DNA of 39,241 nt from Deltaproteobacteria bacterium (lineage in GTDB: Bacteria; Desulfobacterota_B; Binatia; Bin18), in assembly GCA_012271025.1 (NCBI GenBank), contig JAAXHF010000464.1, positions 1 through 39,241 of the forward strand. Direction: 5' to 3'. The position numbers were made by a program, and so were the translations under genes. The notes under the pieces are model-generated. The model ran no database searches and had not been told where the DNA came from. It saw nothing but the letters and a program-made list of their open reading frames with translations. Shown here piece by piece: positions 1 to 7,305 of the stretch; position 1 is the stretch's first letter; each line of letters starts with the position of its first letter.

Positions 1-147
1 GACGGGCTCGACCGAGCCGCCGGTCGTGGCTGATCCGGAAGAGGCCGGTCTGCTGCCCGACGAGGAGGCGGCTCTGGTTGCGCCGCCGGTCGCGGAGCAG
101 GGACAAGACGCGACGGGCTCGACCGAGCCGCCGGTCGTGGCTGATCC
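1..147 (+). repeat. In-frame direct repeat in the RodZ-like linker
   Basis: Bases 1-36 are identical to bases 112-147. The offset is 111 bases, exactly 37 codons, so the repeat is in frame and encodes the same TGSTEPPVVADP peptide twice. The first copy touches the window edge, so more copies may lie upstream. It extends the Pro/Glu-rich periplasmic linker. Confidence 0.85.
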
Positions 148-577
148 AGGAGAGGCGAGTGCGCCTTCAGGCGAGGCAGCGCCTGCGGCTGCGCCGCCAG
201 TCCCTGAAGAGGAACAGGCGGCGAGCCTCTCGCCAACCCCCGAACCTGCCCTGCCCTCTACGCTGCCCGCCCTCGCCCCGTCTGCGCCCAGCCCGGAAGC
301 CCCGCAGTTTCCGCAAGCGCCCTCTGGCTTCCATCAGCTCCACATACAGGCGAGAGAAAGAACGTGGATCCGTGTCGTGATCGATGAAGAACTCGTCCAA
401 GACGTGGTGCTCGAACCGAACGAGCAGGTGCGGTGGGAGGCCAGGGATAATTTTACGCTGACGGTTGGCAATGCGGGCGGGGTTGAGGTGACGTTTGATG
501 ATGATCGGCTCCCCCCGCTGGGACGGTCTGGAGAAGTGATCCGTCAGCTCCATCTTCCGGCGTCCGAGGACGAGTAG
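1..577 (+). CDS. RodZ-like protein, C-terminal part (partial)
   Basis: The reading frame is open from the first bases of the window, so the gene begins upstream and only about 190 residues are seen. The first 100 or so residues are a Pro/Ala/Glu-rich linker that contains a direct repeat (see the repeat entry). The last 80 residues look like the RodZ C-terminal beta domain (DUF4115): a WIRVVIDEE strand, then LEPNEQVRWEA, a LTVGNAGGVEV strand and a final LGRSGEVIRQLHL strand. RodZ proteins are cytoskeletal membrane proteins with an N-terminal helix-turn-helix that binds MreB and a periplasmic C-terminal domain that helps set cell shape. The HTH and membrane segment would lie outside the window. 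The GTG at 26 is only an internal codon. Confidence 0.7.
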   Translation, partial: TGSTEPPVVADPEEAGLLPDEEAALVAPPVAEQGQDATGSTEPPVVADPGEASAPSGEAAPAAAPPVPEEEQAASLSPTPEPALPSTLPALAPSAPSPEAPQFPQAPSGFHQLHIQARERTWIRVVIDEELVQDVVLEPNEQVRWEARDNFTLTVGNAGGVEVTFDDDRLPPLGRSGEVIRQLHLPASEDE

Positions 578-587
578 CCACGAAGCC

Positions 588-2306
588 TCAGGCAGAGGCG
601 CGTCCCGCCGGTTTTTTCAGAAACTCCGAAAATTCGTAGACGCCACGAGCCTGGCGACCTTGCCAGCAGGTCTCGGCCATGCCGAACGTCACGGCCAGGG
701 CACGACCCTGGGTCACATGCCGAACGACCGGAATCGCCGTTGTGGTTTTTCCTTGGCAGTTCAGGCTGAGGGAGAAGTCCGGCAGGTCTGGATTGAGGGA
801 CAGCTCAAACGTGACCGGACGGCCATGCTCGTGGACATAGTCCAGCTCCCAGTCGCTGGGGTGGAGCGGGTAGGGTCTGCCGCGGGCATAGATCACCCCG
901 GCCGAGCGCGGCCCTTCCGGCAGCTCGGTCCGGGCCAGAAAGATGCCCAGGTCGGGGCCAAACGGCAGCGAGACGAGTTGACGGGGCAGCAGACGGCCGG
1001 CTTCCTCGGCCCGCAACATGTCCATGAAACCCCAGGCGTCAATAGCCGCGTTGCGGTCGCGCAGGCGAAGCTCGCCGTGCAGGCGGGCGAGGTAGATCGG
1101 CACCGGTGGCGGGCTTGATGGCTGGGGAATGCTCAGCTGCAGCCGCATCTCGACCGGTTCAATCCAGGAGGCGGCCAGTCCGTCCTCCAAACGGATAAAC
1201 GCCTGTGGGTGGGAAAAGCGCATGGCCGTGCCGCGGTACGAGATCGACAGGCCGTCGGCATGGCGCTGCCAGACATAGCCACCGATACGGACTTGGTTGG
1301 AGTGTGGGCTGGCGGCATCCTCGCCGGTAAACAGCAGCATCTCGGTGCCACCCAACGATAACAGCAGCCGACCCGAGTGGGTGGATGCCTGGGCGTCAAA
1401 TTCAATCCCGCCGGTGAGACCCAGGCCACTGACCAGATCGTGGAAATGGAGGCTCATACGGCTCGGTTGCGCGTCGTGGTGAACGGGCAGAAACGCGCCG
1501 TCACGGCCGGCTGAGACGTCTGACCCAGCCAGGTCCAGGTGAGAAAAGTCGCGACCGCCCTGCGGCAAGGGCTTAGGCGCTTGGCCCAAGGTCCGACAGA
1601 AGATGTCGATGAAACGGTCCCGCTCAGGACCGGGCCAGCGCAAGCCTACGCCCAGCTCAAGCTGGACGGCGTGGATCTTTTCCTGGCTCGACAGCTCCGC
1701 CAGAGTCCGGATCGGGAGCCATTCGTCCTGGGCAAAACGAGGGCTGAAGACCTGCATGAAGTTGTTTTTTGCTGCGGCCGGATAGCGGCGACCGAGCGCC
1801 ACGTCGAGCCCGCCGGCCGCTCCGGCGGTCTGAAACGGCAGCAGCTCCTCAGACACAAAAGCGCTGCCAACAGTTGGCGCGCCCTTGCCCGCGGGCACGA
1901 GGCGTCTCCCGTGCTGTTTAAGGCCGACCCCCAGGTCGCACACCGGCTGGACCACGTTCCAGCCGTGGACAAAAAATACCTTGGCCGTGCCGTACGCGGC
2001 CACCAGGTGAGAGACCAGCTCGAGCAGGGCGGCGGGAAACCAGGGCGCATCGGTGCGCACCTGACTGACCCGATTGAGATCAATTTCGTTCCGGTCGAGC
2101 GATTGGTTAATGAGCGCGTAGCCACCCGTCCGGGCGGCCAGCTGCCGGGTCAGCCCGGCCGTGTGCAGATCGTTGACCTTGACACTGTCCTGAACGGGCG
2201 CGTCACTCGGCCGGCGTCCGCCGTGTGGAGCCACCAGCACGATGGGCGCCTCGCCCTCGATATACTCCATCCAGTCCGGCAGGCTGGCCACAAAAGGAAA
2301 AGACAT
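588..2306 (-). CDS. N-formylglutamate amidohydrolase-like protein with C-terminal beta-rich domain
   Basis: The first 240 or so residues of 572 resemble the N-formylglutamate amidohydrolase fold (zinc hydrolases related to carboxypeptidases). Visible motifs are APHGG (26-30), DLNR (76-79), a VHGW segment (113-116) and QLELG (215-219), which are the places where this family keeps its metal and substrate residues. The remaining 300 residues are rich in beta strands and Gly/Trp and are not recognised; they recall lipocalin-like or carotenoid-hydratase-like sheets, but that is a guess. The start ATG follows a GGGG-rich stretch. The next gene on the same strand ends 72 bases upstream of it, so the two may be co-transcribed. 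Substrate unknown. Confidence 0.6.
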   Translation of the reverse strand: MSFPFVASLPDWMEYIEGEAPIVLVAPHGGRRPSDAPVQDSVKVNDLHTAGLTRQLAARTGGYALINQSLDRNEIDLNRVSQVRTDAPWFPAALLELVSHLVAAYGTAKVFFVHGWNVVQPVCDLGVGLKQHGRRLVPAGKGAPTVGSAFVSEELLPFQTAGAAGGLDVALGRRYPAAAKNNFMQVFSPRFAQDEWLPIRTLAELSSQEKIHAVQLELGVGLRWPGPERDRFIDIFCRTLGQAPKPLPQGGRDFSHLDLAGSDVSAGRDGAFLPVHHDAQPSRMSLHFHDLVSGLGLTGGIEFDAQASTHSGRLLLSLGGTEMLLFTGEDAASPHSNQVRIGGYVWQRHADGLSISYRGTAMRFSHPQAFIRLEDGLAASWIEPVEMRLQLSIPQPSSPPPVPIYLARLHGELRLRDRNAAIDAWGFMDMLRAEEAGRLLPRQLVSLPFGPDLGIFLARTELPEGPRSAGVIYARGRPYPLHPSDWELDYVHEHGRPVTFELSLNPDLPDFSLSLNCQGKTTTAIPVVRHVTQGRALAVTFGMAETCWQGRQARGVYEFSEFLKKPAGRASA

Positions 2307-2378
2307 GAGCCCCAGTATACCCGATTCAGATACAACCGAAAGGCTCTGGTCGGCCGGAGGCGAGGGCGGGGAGGCGTC

Positions 2379-3359
2379 TCAGTCCGTGCCTTCAGCATCG
2401 ACCAGCTTTTGCAGCTCTGCAACGCTGTAGCTGCCGGGCGCTTGACCGGTCGCCGCCATGTGATTGGCGATGCGCTGTAAGACGCGATTATAGGGGGTGG
2501 GGACGCCGTGCTGCTGGCCCAGGAGCACAATCTCGCCGTTCAGAAAATCGGCCTCGATCGTGGGCAGGCCGCGTTTGAGGCTCTGCCACGACGAGCCCCC
2601 GCTGCGCGGTTCTCCCTCAATCTCGACCAGTTTGAGCTGGCTACGAACGCGGGTCTGCAATTCCTCCTCGGGGGCAAAGGCAATGCCGGCCGCCTCATAG
2701 CACGCCCGGGTCTCGGCCTGGGCTGCCCGTCCGAAGTCTGTGGACCGGGCGTCAAGCCCGCACGCGGCCTGCAGGGCGTTGCGGATATTGGACAGCAGCT
2801 TAGTGTACTTCCAGCGCATGATATCGGGCTCGGCCTGGGCGCTGAACCCGCTGTGGCTGAGATCGGCGGTGACTTGGGTGATGAGTCCGTCAACGCCGGC
2901 AGGGTAGCGGCCGGCGTCAAGAATGCCACCGATCGGGACCGCATGGTTGAGCACCACGCCGGGCTCCAGATAAGTACCGGGCATCCAGACCACCATGCCG
3001 TACACGTGCCGAAACCGCCGGGCGGCCATGCGCTCGTTGTCGACGCCGTTTTGGGCACACACGACGGGCAGCCTGTCGTCGGCGGCCTGATACAGATCGC
3101 ACAGGGCCTGCTCGGTATCCTGAGACTTCATGCACAAGAGAACGACATCCTGAGCGTCAAAGCGAATCTGCGACGGCTGGCCGACGGCCGGGATGTTGAG
3201 GGTCAGGCTGTGGTGGGGGGTCTTGAGGGTCAGACCCCGGTTCTGGATGGCGGTCAAATGCTCGCCACGACAGATGAGGATGACCTGATGCCTGTGGTGA
3301 AAGAGCTGGGCGCCAATCCCGCCGCCGATCCCTCCCGCTCCGTAGATGATGTATCGCAT
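2379..3359 (-). CDS. Ketopantoate reductase family (PanE/ApbA) oxidoreductase
   Basis: The 326-residue protein starts with MRYIIYGAGGIGGGIGAQL, a Rossmann nucleotide-binding loop at residues 7-16. CAQNGVDNE (101-109) and KLLSN (187-191) carry the Asn and Lys positions used by ketopantoate reductases, which reduce 2-dehydropantoate to pantoate with NADPH. Many genomic paralogues act on other 2-keto acids, so pantothenate synthesis is not certain here. The open frame extends further upstream, but ATG at 3359 was chosen because the Rossmann strand begins there and GGGAGAAC precedes it. It is divergent from the MaoC-like gene, with about 120 bases between them containing repeated TGTAC motifs. 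Confidence 0.8.
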   Translation of the reverse strand: MRYIIYGAGGIGGGIGAQLFHHRHQVILICRGEHLTAIQNRGLTLKTPHHSLTLNIPAVGQPSQIRFDAQDVVLLCMKSQDTEQALCDLYQAADDRLPVVCAQNGVDNERMAARRFRHVYGMVVWMPGTYLEPGVVLNHAVPIGGILDAGRYPAGVDGLITQVTADLSHSGFSAQAEPDIMRWKYTKLLSNIRNALQAACGLDARSTDFGRAAQAETRACYEAAGIAFAPEEELQTRVRSQLKLVEIEGEPRSGGSSWQSLKRGLPTIEADFLNGEIVLLGQQHGVPTPYNRVLQRIANHMAATGQAPGSYSVAELQKLVDAEGTD

Positions 3360-3380
3360 GGCCGTTCTCCCGACCGCCTG

Positions 3381-3466
3381 TTGTACCCCGGGACACGGGC
3401 CAGACGCAAACGGCTTGCGGGAACAGACGCTTTGTTGTACCAGGCCAGTACACGCTCGGTGTACCG
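3381..3466. promoter_or_regulatory. Candidate operator cluster between divergent genes
   Basis: This divergent intergenic segment holds four related half-sites: TTGTACC at 3381 and 3435, AGTACAC at 3447 (GTGTACT on the other strand) and GTGTACC at 3459. Two form symmetric sites: TGTAC-N7-GTACA (3436-3452) and CGGT-GT-ACCG (3457-3466). Spaced inverted half-sites between divergent genes suggest a repressor site controlling the reductase and/or the MaoC gene. No regulator gene is adjacent and no clear -10/-35 was assigned, so this is pattern evidence only. Confidence 0.3.
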
Positions 3467-3480
3467 CACAGGAGGACAGC

Positions 3481-4362
3481 ATGCCACTCAATTCGGACAG
3501 TGTTGGAAGTTCAGGCGAGCCGGTCGTACACGAGGTCGACGCCCGCTGGGTGATGGCCTACGCCACGGGCATCGGCGACAGCCTGCCATGCTATCTCGAT
3601 ACCCTGCGCCCCGAGGGGGTGATAGCCCATCCCCTATTCCCGGTGTGCGTGGAATGGCCGGTGATTGTGGCCATGCGCAAACATCCGGTCAATGCCGCGC
3701 TGAGCCAGGAGGAGTATGTGCGGGCGGTCCACGCCACCCATGAGCTGGTCATCTACCGTCCGGTCCGGGCCGGAGACAGGCTCACCACCCGAGCCTCGGT
3801 TGTCGGGCTTGAGCAGCGCCGACCCGGTGCCTATCAAACGCTGCGCCTGGACACGACCGACGCACAGGGCGAGTTGGTGAGTTCGACCTGGCAGGGAGCG
3901 ATCTATCGCGGGGTTGAGGTCAGCGGTCCGGACCGTCAGGCGCAAGACCTGCCCGCGCCCATCCCGCTCCCCGACACCGAGGCTGGGGTGCGGGCCGAAG
4001 TGCCGGTTCCGATCACGCCTGGAGCCGCCCATGTGTATACCGAGTGCGCGCGTATCTGGAATCCGGTCCACACCGATGCCGCAGTTGCTGCGGCCGCAGG
4101 TCTGCCGGCGATCATCCTGCACGGCACGGCGACCCTGGCGATAGGAGTCTCGCGCGTGCTGGAATTGGAAGCCGACAACAGGCCCGAGCGGGTCAAGCGC
4201 GTAGCGTGTCGGTTTGGGGCGATGGTGCTGATGCCCTCACGGGTCACCGTCCGTATTCTGGCGCGCCACTCCACCCCACACGGCGACGCGGTGCACTTCG
4301 AGGTGCGGACCGAGGACGGCGGCCCGGCCGTGCGGGACGGGCTGCTGGTGTTGCAAGCCTGA
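3481..4362 (+). CDS. MaoC-like double-hotdog dehydratase/hydratase family protein
   Basis: The 293-residue protein has two hotdog halves. The N-terminal half (about 15-148) resembles the FAS1-like dehydratase/MaoC N domain. The C-terminal half carries the hydratase-2-type segment YTECARIWNPVHTD (186-199) followed by AIILHGTA (210-217). The family adds water to, or removes it from, acyl-CoA thioesters. In the usual motif an Asp precedes x-N-P-x-H; here that position is Ile192, so activity may differ. ATG 3481 was chosen because AGGAGGACAGC precedes it exactly. A luciferase-like oxidoreductase gene follows 27 bases downstream on the same strand, which suggests a small catabolic operon acting on a CoA-linked intermediate. 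Confidence 0.78.
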   Translation: MPLNSDSVGSSGEPVVHEVDARWVMAYATGIGDSLPCYLDTLRPEGVIAHPLFPVCVEWPVIVAMRKHPVNAALSQEEYVRAVHATHELVIYRPVRAGDRLTTRASVVGLEQRRPGAYQTLRLDTTDAQGELVSSTWQGAIYRGVEVSGPDRQAQDLPAPIPLPDTEAGVRAEVPVPITPGAAHVYTECARIWNPVHTDAAVAAAAGLPAIILHGTATLAIGVSRVLELEADNRPERVKRVACRFGAMVLMPSRVTVRILARHSTPHGDAVHFEVRTEDGGPAVRDGLLVLQA

Positions 4363-4389
4363 GACGTTCGAACGAAGAAGGAGAATGCC

Positions 4390-5397
4390 ATGCGACGCGG
4401 ACTGATTTTTCCCGGTGGCGGTATGGCCCAGCGCGACATGATCCAGATCGCTCAGGAAGCCGAGGCTGCGGGTCTCGATGCGCTGTATGTCACCGAGGCG
4501 TGGCGGAGCGCTTTTGTGCCCCTGACCGCGCTGGCGCTGTCAACCGAGCGGGTGCGTCTCGGCACCTATGTGCTCAACGCCTATGGCCGCAGCCCGTTCA
4601 TTACGGGCATGAGTGCGGTCGATGTTGACGAGCTGTCCGGCGGCCGGCTGGTGCTCGGGGTTGGCAGTGGCAACCGTTTCATCAACGCCGACTGGCAGGG
4701 CGTCCCGCACGAACGCCCGTACCGGAAGATGACCGAGTATGTGGAACTGCTGCGCCAGATTTTCCACACCAGGGCCGGCGAGCGGGTTGTATACGAGGGC
4801 GAAATCCATCGTATGAACTGGGTGCCGGCGGTCACGCCGCTGCGGGCGGATGTCCCTATCTATCTGTCGGCGGTTTTTCCCCGCATGGTCAAGGTCGCCG
4901 GTCGGGTGGCGGACGGCCTGGCCTTGGGCGCCATCCTGTCGGCCGAGTACGCCCGGGACGTGATCCAGCCGGCCGCGCGGGCCGCTGCCGAAGAGGCTGG
5001 GCGCGACCCGCGCCGACTGGGCTTTCTGATGGGAGCTATGGTCGCGGTTGACGATGACCGCGAGCGGGCGCGGCGGGCTGCCCGCGAGGCGATTTGTCGT
5101 CTGTTTGCGCCCCTGCCGCACCCCTACTACGAGTACATGCTGCGCGAACACGGATTCTCGGCCGCAGCCGATGCGGCCTGTCAGTACGTGCCTGCGGGTC
5201 AGCTGGAGCGGGCGGTTGAGGCCATCCCGGACGAGGCGGTTGATCGTTTGACCATGGCCGGGACGGCCGACGAGGTGCGCAAGCGGCTGGCCGACTACGA
5301 GGGCATCGTCGATGAGGTCATCTGTGTCAACGTGTTCTACTCGGCCAGCGATCAATCGTCCATGCTGGACGCCTACCGCCGTCTCATCCATCTCTAG
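4390..5397 (+). CDS. LLM-class (luciferase-like) flavin-dependent oxidoreductase
   Basis: This 335-residue protein shows the TIM-barrel pattern of the bacterial luciferase-like family: an early LIFPGGGMAQRDMI strand, GLDALYVTEAW, LSTERVRLGTYV, and DELSGGRLVLGVGSGN around residues 75-95, which in this family lies at the FMN/F420 pocket. Members are monooxygenases or F420-dependent dehydrogenases; substrate and cofactor cannot be read from the sequence. The start is preceded by AGAAGGAGA. It lies 27 bases after the MaoC-like gene and is probably co-transcribed with it. A palindromic repeat lies 32 bases after the stop. Confidence 0.85.
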   Translation: MRRGLIFPGGGMAQRDMIQIAQEAEAAGLDALYVTEAWRSAFVPLTALALSTERVRLGTYVLNAYGRSPFITGMSAVDVDELSGGRLVLGVGSGNRFINADWQGVPHERPYRKMTEYVELLRQIFHTRAGERVVYEGEIHRMNWVPAVTPLRADVPIYLSAVFPRMVKVAGRVADGLALGAILSAEYARDVIQPAARAAAEEAGRDPRRLGFLMGAMVAVDDDRERARRAAREAICRLFAPLPHPYYEYMLREHGFSAAADAACQYVPAGQLERAVEAIPDEAVDRLTMAGTADEVRKRLADYEGIVDEVICVNVFYSASDQSSMLDAYRRLIHL

Positions 5398-5429
5398 GGG
5401 CGTATGAGGTCCATCCTGCTCGGTACCGC

Positions 5430-5458
5430 GTAGGGGCGGGTTTGAAACCCGACCCTAC
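5430..5458. repeat. 29-bp palindromic intergenic repeat, copy 1
   Basis: The arm GTAGGGGCGGGTTT (5430-5443) is separated by one base (G) from AAACCCGACCCTAC (5445-5458). The two arms are complementary except at one position (A5452). A second, perfect copy lies at 11749-11777. It sits between the LLM gene and the convergent decarboxylase-like gene, so it could also act as a bidirectional hairpin at their transcript ends, although it has no T-run. The layout is that of REP-type or MITE-derived elements. Confidence 0.85.
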
Positions 5459-5487
5459 CGTTGAGGCGTTGCTCGGCCCCGCCGGCC

Positions 5488-5862
5488 TCAGCTGGCGTCC
5501 TTCTTGTCGATCGAATCAAACACCTCCTGGGCAATCCGCAGCCCGTTCACCCCGACCGGCCAGCCGCCGTAGTGGGCCAGATGAATCATGATCTCCTGGA
5601 TTTTCTCACGGCTGAGGCCGACGTTGAGCGCCCCTCGAATATGCACCTTGAGTTCCGGGCTGCGACCCAGGACGGTCAGGGCGGCGACCGTAATCATTGA
5701 GCGCTCGTGGGTTTCCAGACCCGGCCGGCCCCAGATATCGCCAAACAGATTCTCGACCGTGATGTTCAAAAAATCGTTCTGCATCATGCCCGGCCGGGGT
5801 TCCGCGCCGAACAGCTCTTTCATTTTGGCGGCGCCTTTTTGGTAGCGTTCAGATTCTGCCAT
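5488..5862 (-). CDS. Carboxymuconolactone decarboxylase family protein
   Basis: The 124-residue protein is the normal size for a single CMD domain. It shows LETHERSMITVAAL (49-62), ELKVHIRGALNVGLS (70-84) and HLAHYGGWP (94-102), the family's conserved Glu, His and Tyr-Gly-x-Pro region. It lacks the CxxC pair of AhpD peroxidase partners, so it fits the PcaC-like branch (4-carboxymuconolactone decarboxylase and relatives in aromatic breakdown) rather than the antioxidant branch. The start is fixed by AAGGAGGAG ahead of ATG. It is divergent from the first CoA transferase, with 110 bases between them. Confidence 0.85.
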   Translation of the reverse strand: MAESERYQKGAAKMKELFGAEPRPGMMQNDFLNITVENLFGDIWGRPGLETHERSMITVAALTVLGRSPELKVHIRGALNVGLSREKIQEIMIHLAHYGGWPVGVNGLRIAQEVFDSIDKKDAS

Positions 5863-5972
5863 AGTCTCTCCTCCTTAGGTGGAATATCGGGTGGAATAGC
5901 GCGCCCTTGCGGGCCATCAGTCGGTTGTCTAGTATCAGACGATCTATCGCCGAGTCAAAGCAAAGGACGCGC

Positions 5973-7187
5973 ATGGTTGCCGAGAAGTCCGTCGGTCCCC
6001 TGCACGGGATTCGTGTTGTTGAGTGCGGCCATATGGTCGGGGCGGCGTATGCCACAAAATTGATGGCCGACCTTGGTGCCGAGGTGGTGAAAGTGGAGGA
6101 TCCCGGCGGCGACGGCGCCCGACGCCGGGGTCCGTACCCCGACAATATCCCCCACCCGGAAAAGAGCGGGCTGTTCCTGTACCTGAATACCAATAAGCTC
6201 GGCGTGACGCTGGACTTGCGGCAGGCCAGGGGACGGGAGCTGTTCCGCGGCTTGGTGCAAGAGGCCGATTTGCTGGTCCACAATTATTTGCCGCCCGACA
6301 TGGCGGCGCGTGGCCTGGACTACGCAGCCTTCCACGAGCTGAATCCCGGTCTGGTGATGACCTCGATTTCGCCGTTCGGCCAGACCGGCCCCAACCGCGA
6401 CTACCGCGCCCACGATCTGACCATGTGGAGTGCGGGCGGCATTGTCTATCTGAGCGGCGCCTCCGGGCGGGAAGATCTGCCGCCGCTGAAGGCATTCGGC
6501 CAGCAGGCCGGGCTACAGGCCGGGGTGAACGCGGCGGTCGGCTCCCTCAGCGCGCTGTTCAGACGCGTTAGCAGCGGGCAGGGGCAGCACGTCGACGTGT
6601 CCGTACAGGAGTGCCTGGTAGCGATCATGGAGAACAACTATATCTCCTGGCCGTATGACGGCAGTGTGGCCTCGCGCCTCGGCTTTCGGCTGATTCCGCA
6701 GGACGTGCTGCCGTGCCGCGACGGGTATATCTACGTCCTGGCTATTGAAGATCACCAGTGGAATGGGGCTATGGAGCTGATGGGCAACCCTGAGTGGGCG
6801 TCGATGGATCTGTTTCAGGATTTTCCCTCGCGGTCGGCCAACTGGGACGCGCTGAAGCCCCTGCTTGAGGACTATCTGCAGGATAAATCGGTTCAGGAAA
6901 CCTACCATGCCGCCCAGGCCAGGCGGGTGCCGTTTGCTCCGGTCTCGACCATGGGCGATCTGCTGGACTCCTCGCACCTGAACGCGCGCGGCTTTTTTGC
7001 CAGCATCGGGCATCCCCAAGCCGGGACACTCCGTTACCCCGGCGCCCCGTATCAGTTCTCGGCCTCGCCGTGGCTGCTGAGCCGCCCGGCCCCCTGCCTG
7101 GGACAGCACAACGCCGAGGTATTTGGCGGTCGTCTGGGCCTTGGGCAGGCGGAGTTGGAGCGGCTGAAAGAAGACAAGGTCATCTGA
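5973..7187 (+). CDS. CaiB/BaiF family III CoA transferase, subunit lacking the catalytic Asp
   Basis: The 404-residue protein is a family III CoA transferase: LHGIRVVECGHMVGAAYATK at the start, LGAEVVKVEDPGGD (34-47), SPFGQTGPNRDYRAHD (133-148) and C-terminal APCLGQHNAEV. These enzymes move CoA between carboxylic acids through an Asp-linked anhydride. In the usual G-x-x-x-G-D segment the Asp position appears to be Gly180 (FGQQAG, 175-180), so this chain may not be catalytic alone. The next gene is a second family member that keeps the Asp. ATG 5973 was chosen over an upstream in-frame ATG (5907) because AAAGGA precedes it and similarity starts there. Confidence 0.85.
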   Translation: MVAEKSVGPLHGIRVVECGHMVGAAYATKLMADLGAEVVKVEDPGGDGARRRGPYPDNIPHPEKSGLFLYLNTNKLGVTLDLRQARGRELFRGLVQEADLLVHNYLPPDMAARGLDYAAFHELNPGLVMTSISPFGQTGPNRDYRAHDLTMWSAGGIVYLSGASGREDLPPLKAFGQQAGLQAGVNAAVGSLSALFRRVSSGQGQHVDVSVQECLVAIMENNYISWPYDGSVASRLGFRLIPQDVLPCRDGYIYVLAIEDHQWNGAMELMGNPEWASMDLFQDFPSRSANWDALKPLLEDYLQDKSVQETYHAAQARRVPFAPVSTMGDLLDSSHLNARGFFASIGHPQAGTLRYPGAPYQFSASPWLLSRPAPCLGQHNAEVFGGRLGLGQAELERLKEDKVI

Positions 7188-7284
7188 ATGATGAATGCAG
7201 AAGGCAGAACGCTGAACGGCAGCCTGTGAGCCGTGTCTTTCATTCATCATTCAGCGTTCATCATTCAGCGTTCATCATTCAGCG
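7184..7284. repeat. 14-bp tandem repeats with an inverted partial copy
   Basis: TTCATCATTCAGCG occurs three times head to tail at 7243-7256, 7257-7270 and 7271-7284. A 12-base inverted copy (CTGAATGATGAA) sits at 7184-7195, overlapping the stop codon of the first CoA transferase. The repeats fill the gap between the two CoA-transferase genes and could fold into a hairpin in the transcript. Slippage or a short mobile repeat could have produced them. Confidence 0.85.
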
Positions 7285-7305
7285 TTTAATAAAGAGAGTA
7301 TCGTC

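Noticed and set aside
1539..2480. A 313-codon plus-strand frame opposite the N-formylglutamate amidohydrolase-like gene
   Set aside because: The composition is low-complexity and Arg/Gln-rich, and the minus-strand frame holds conserved metal motifs.
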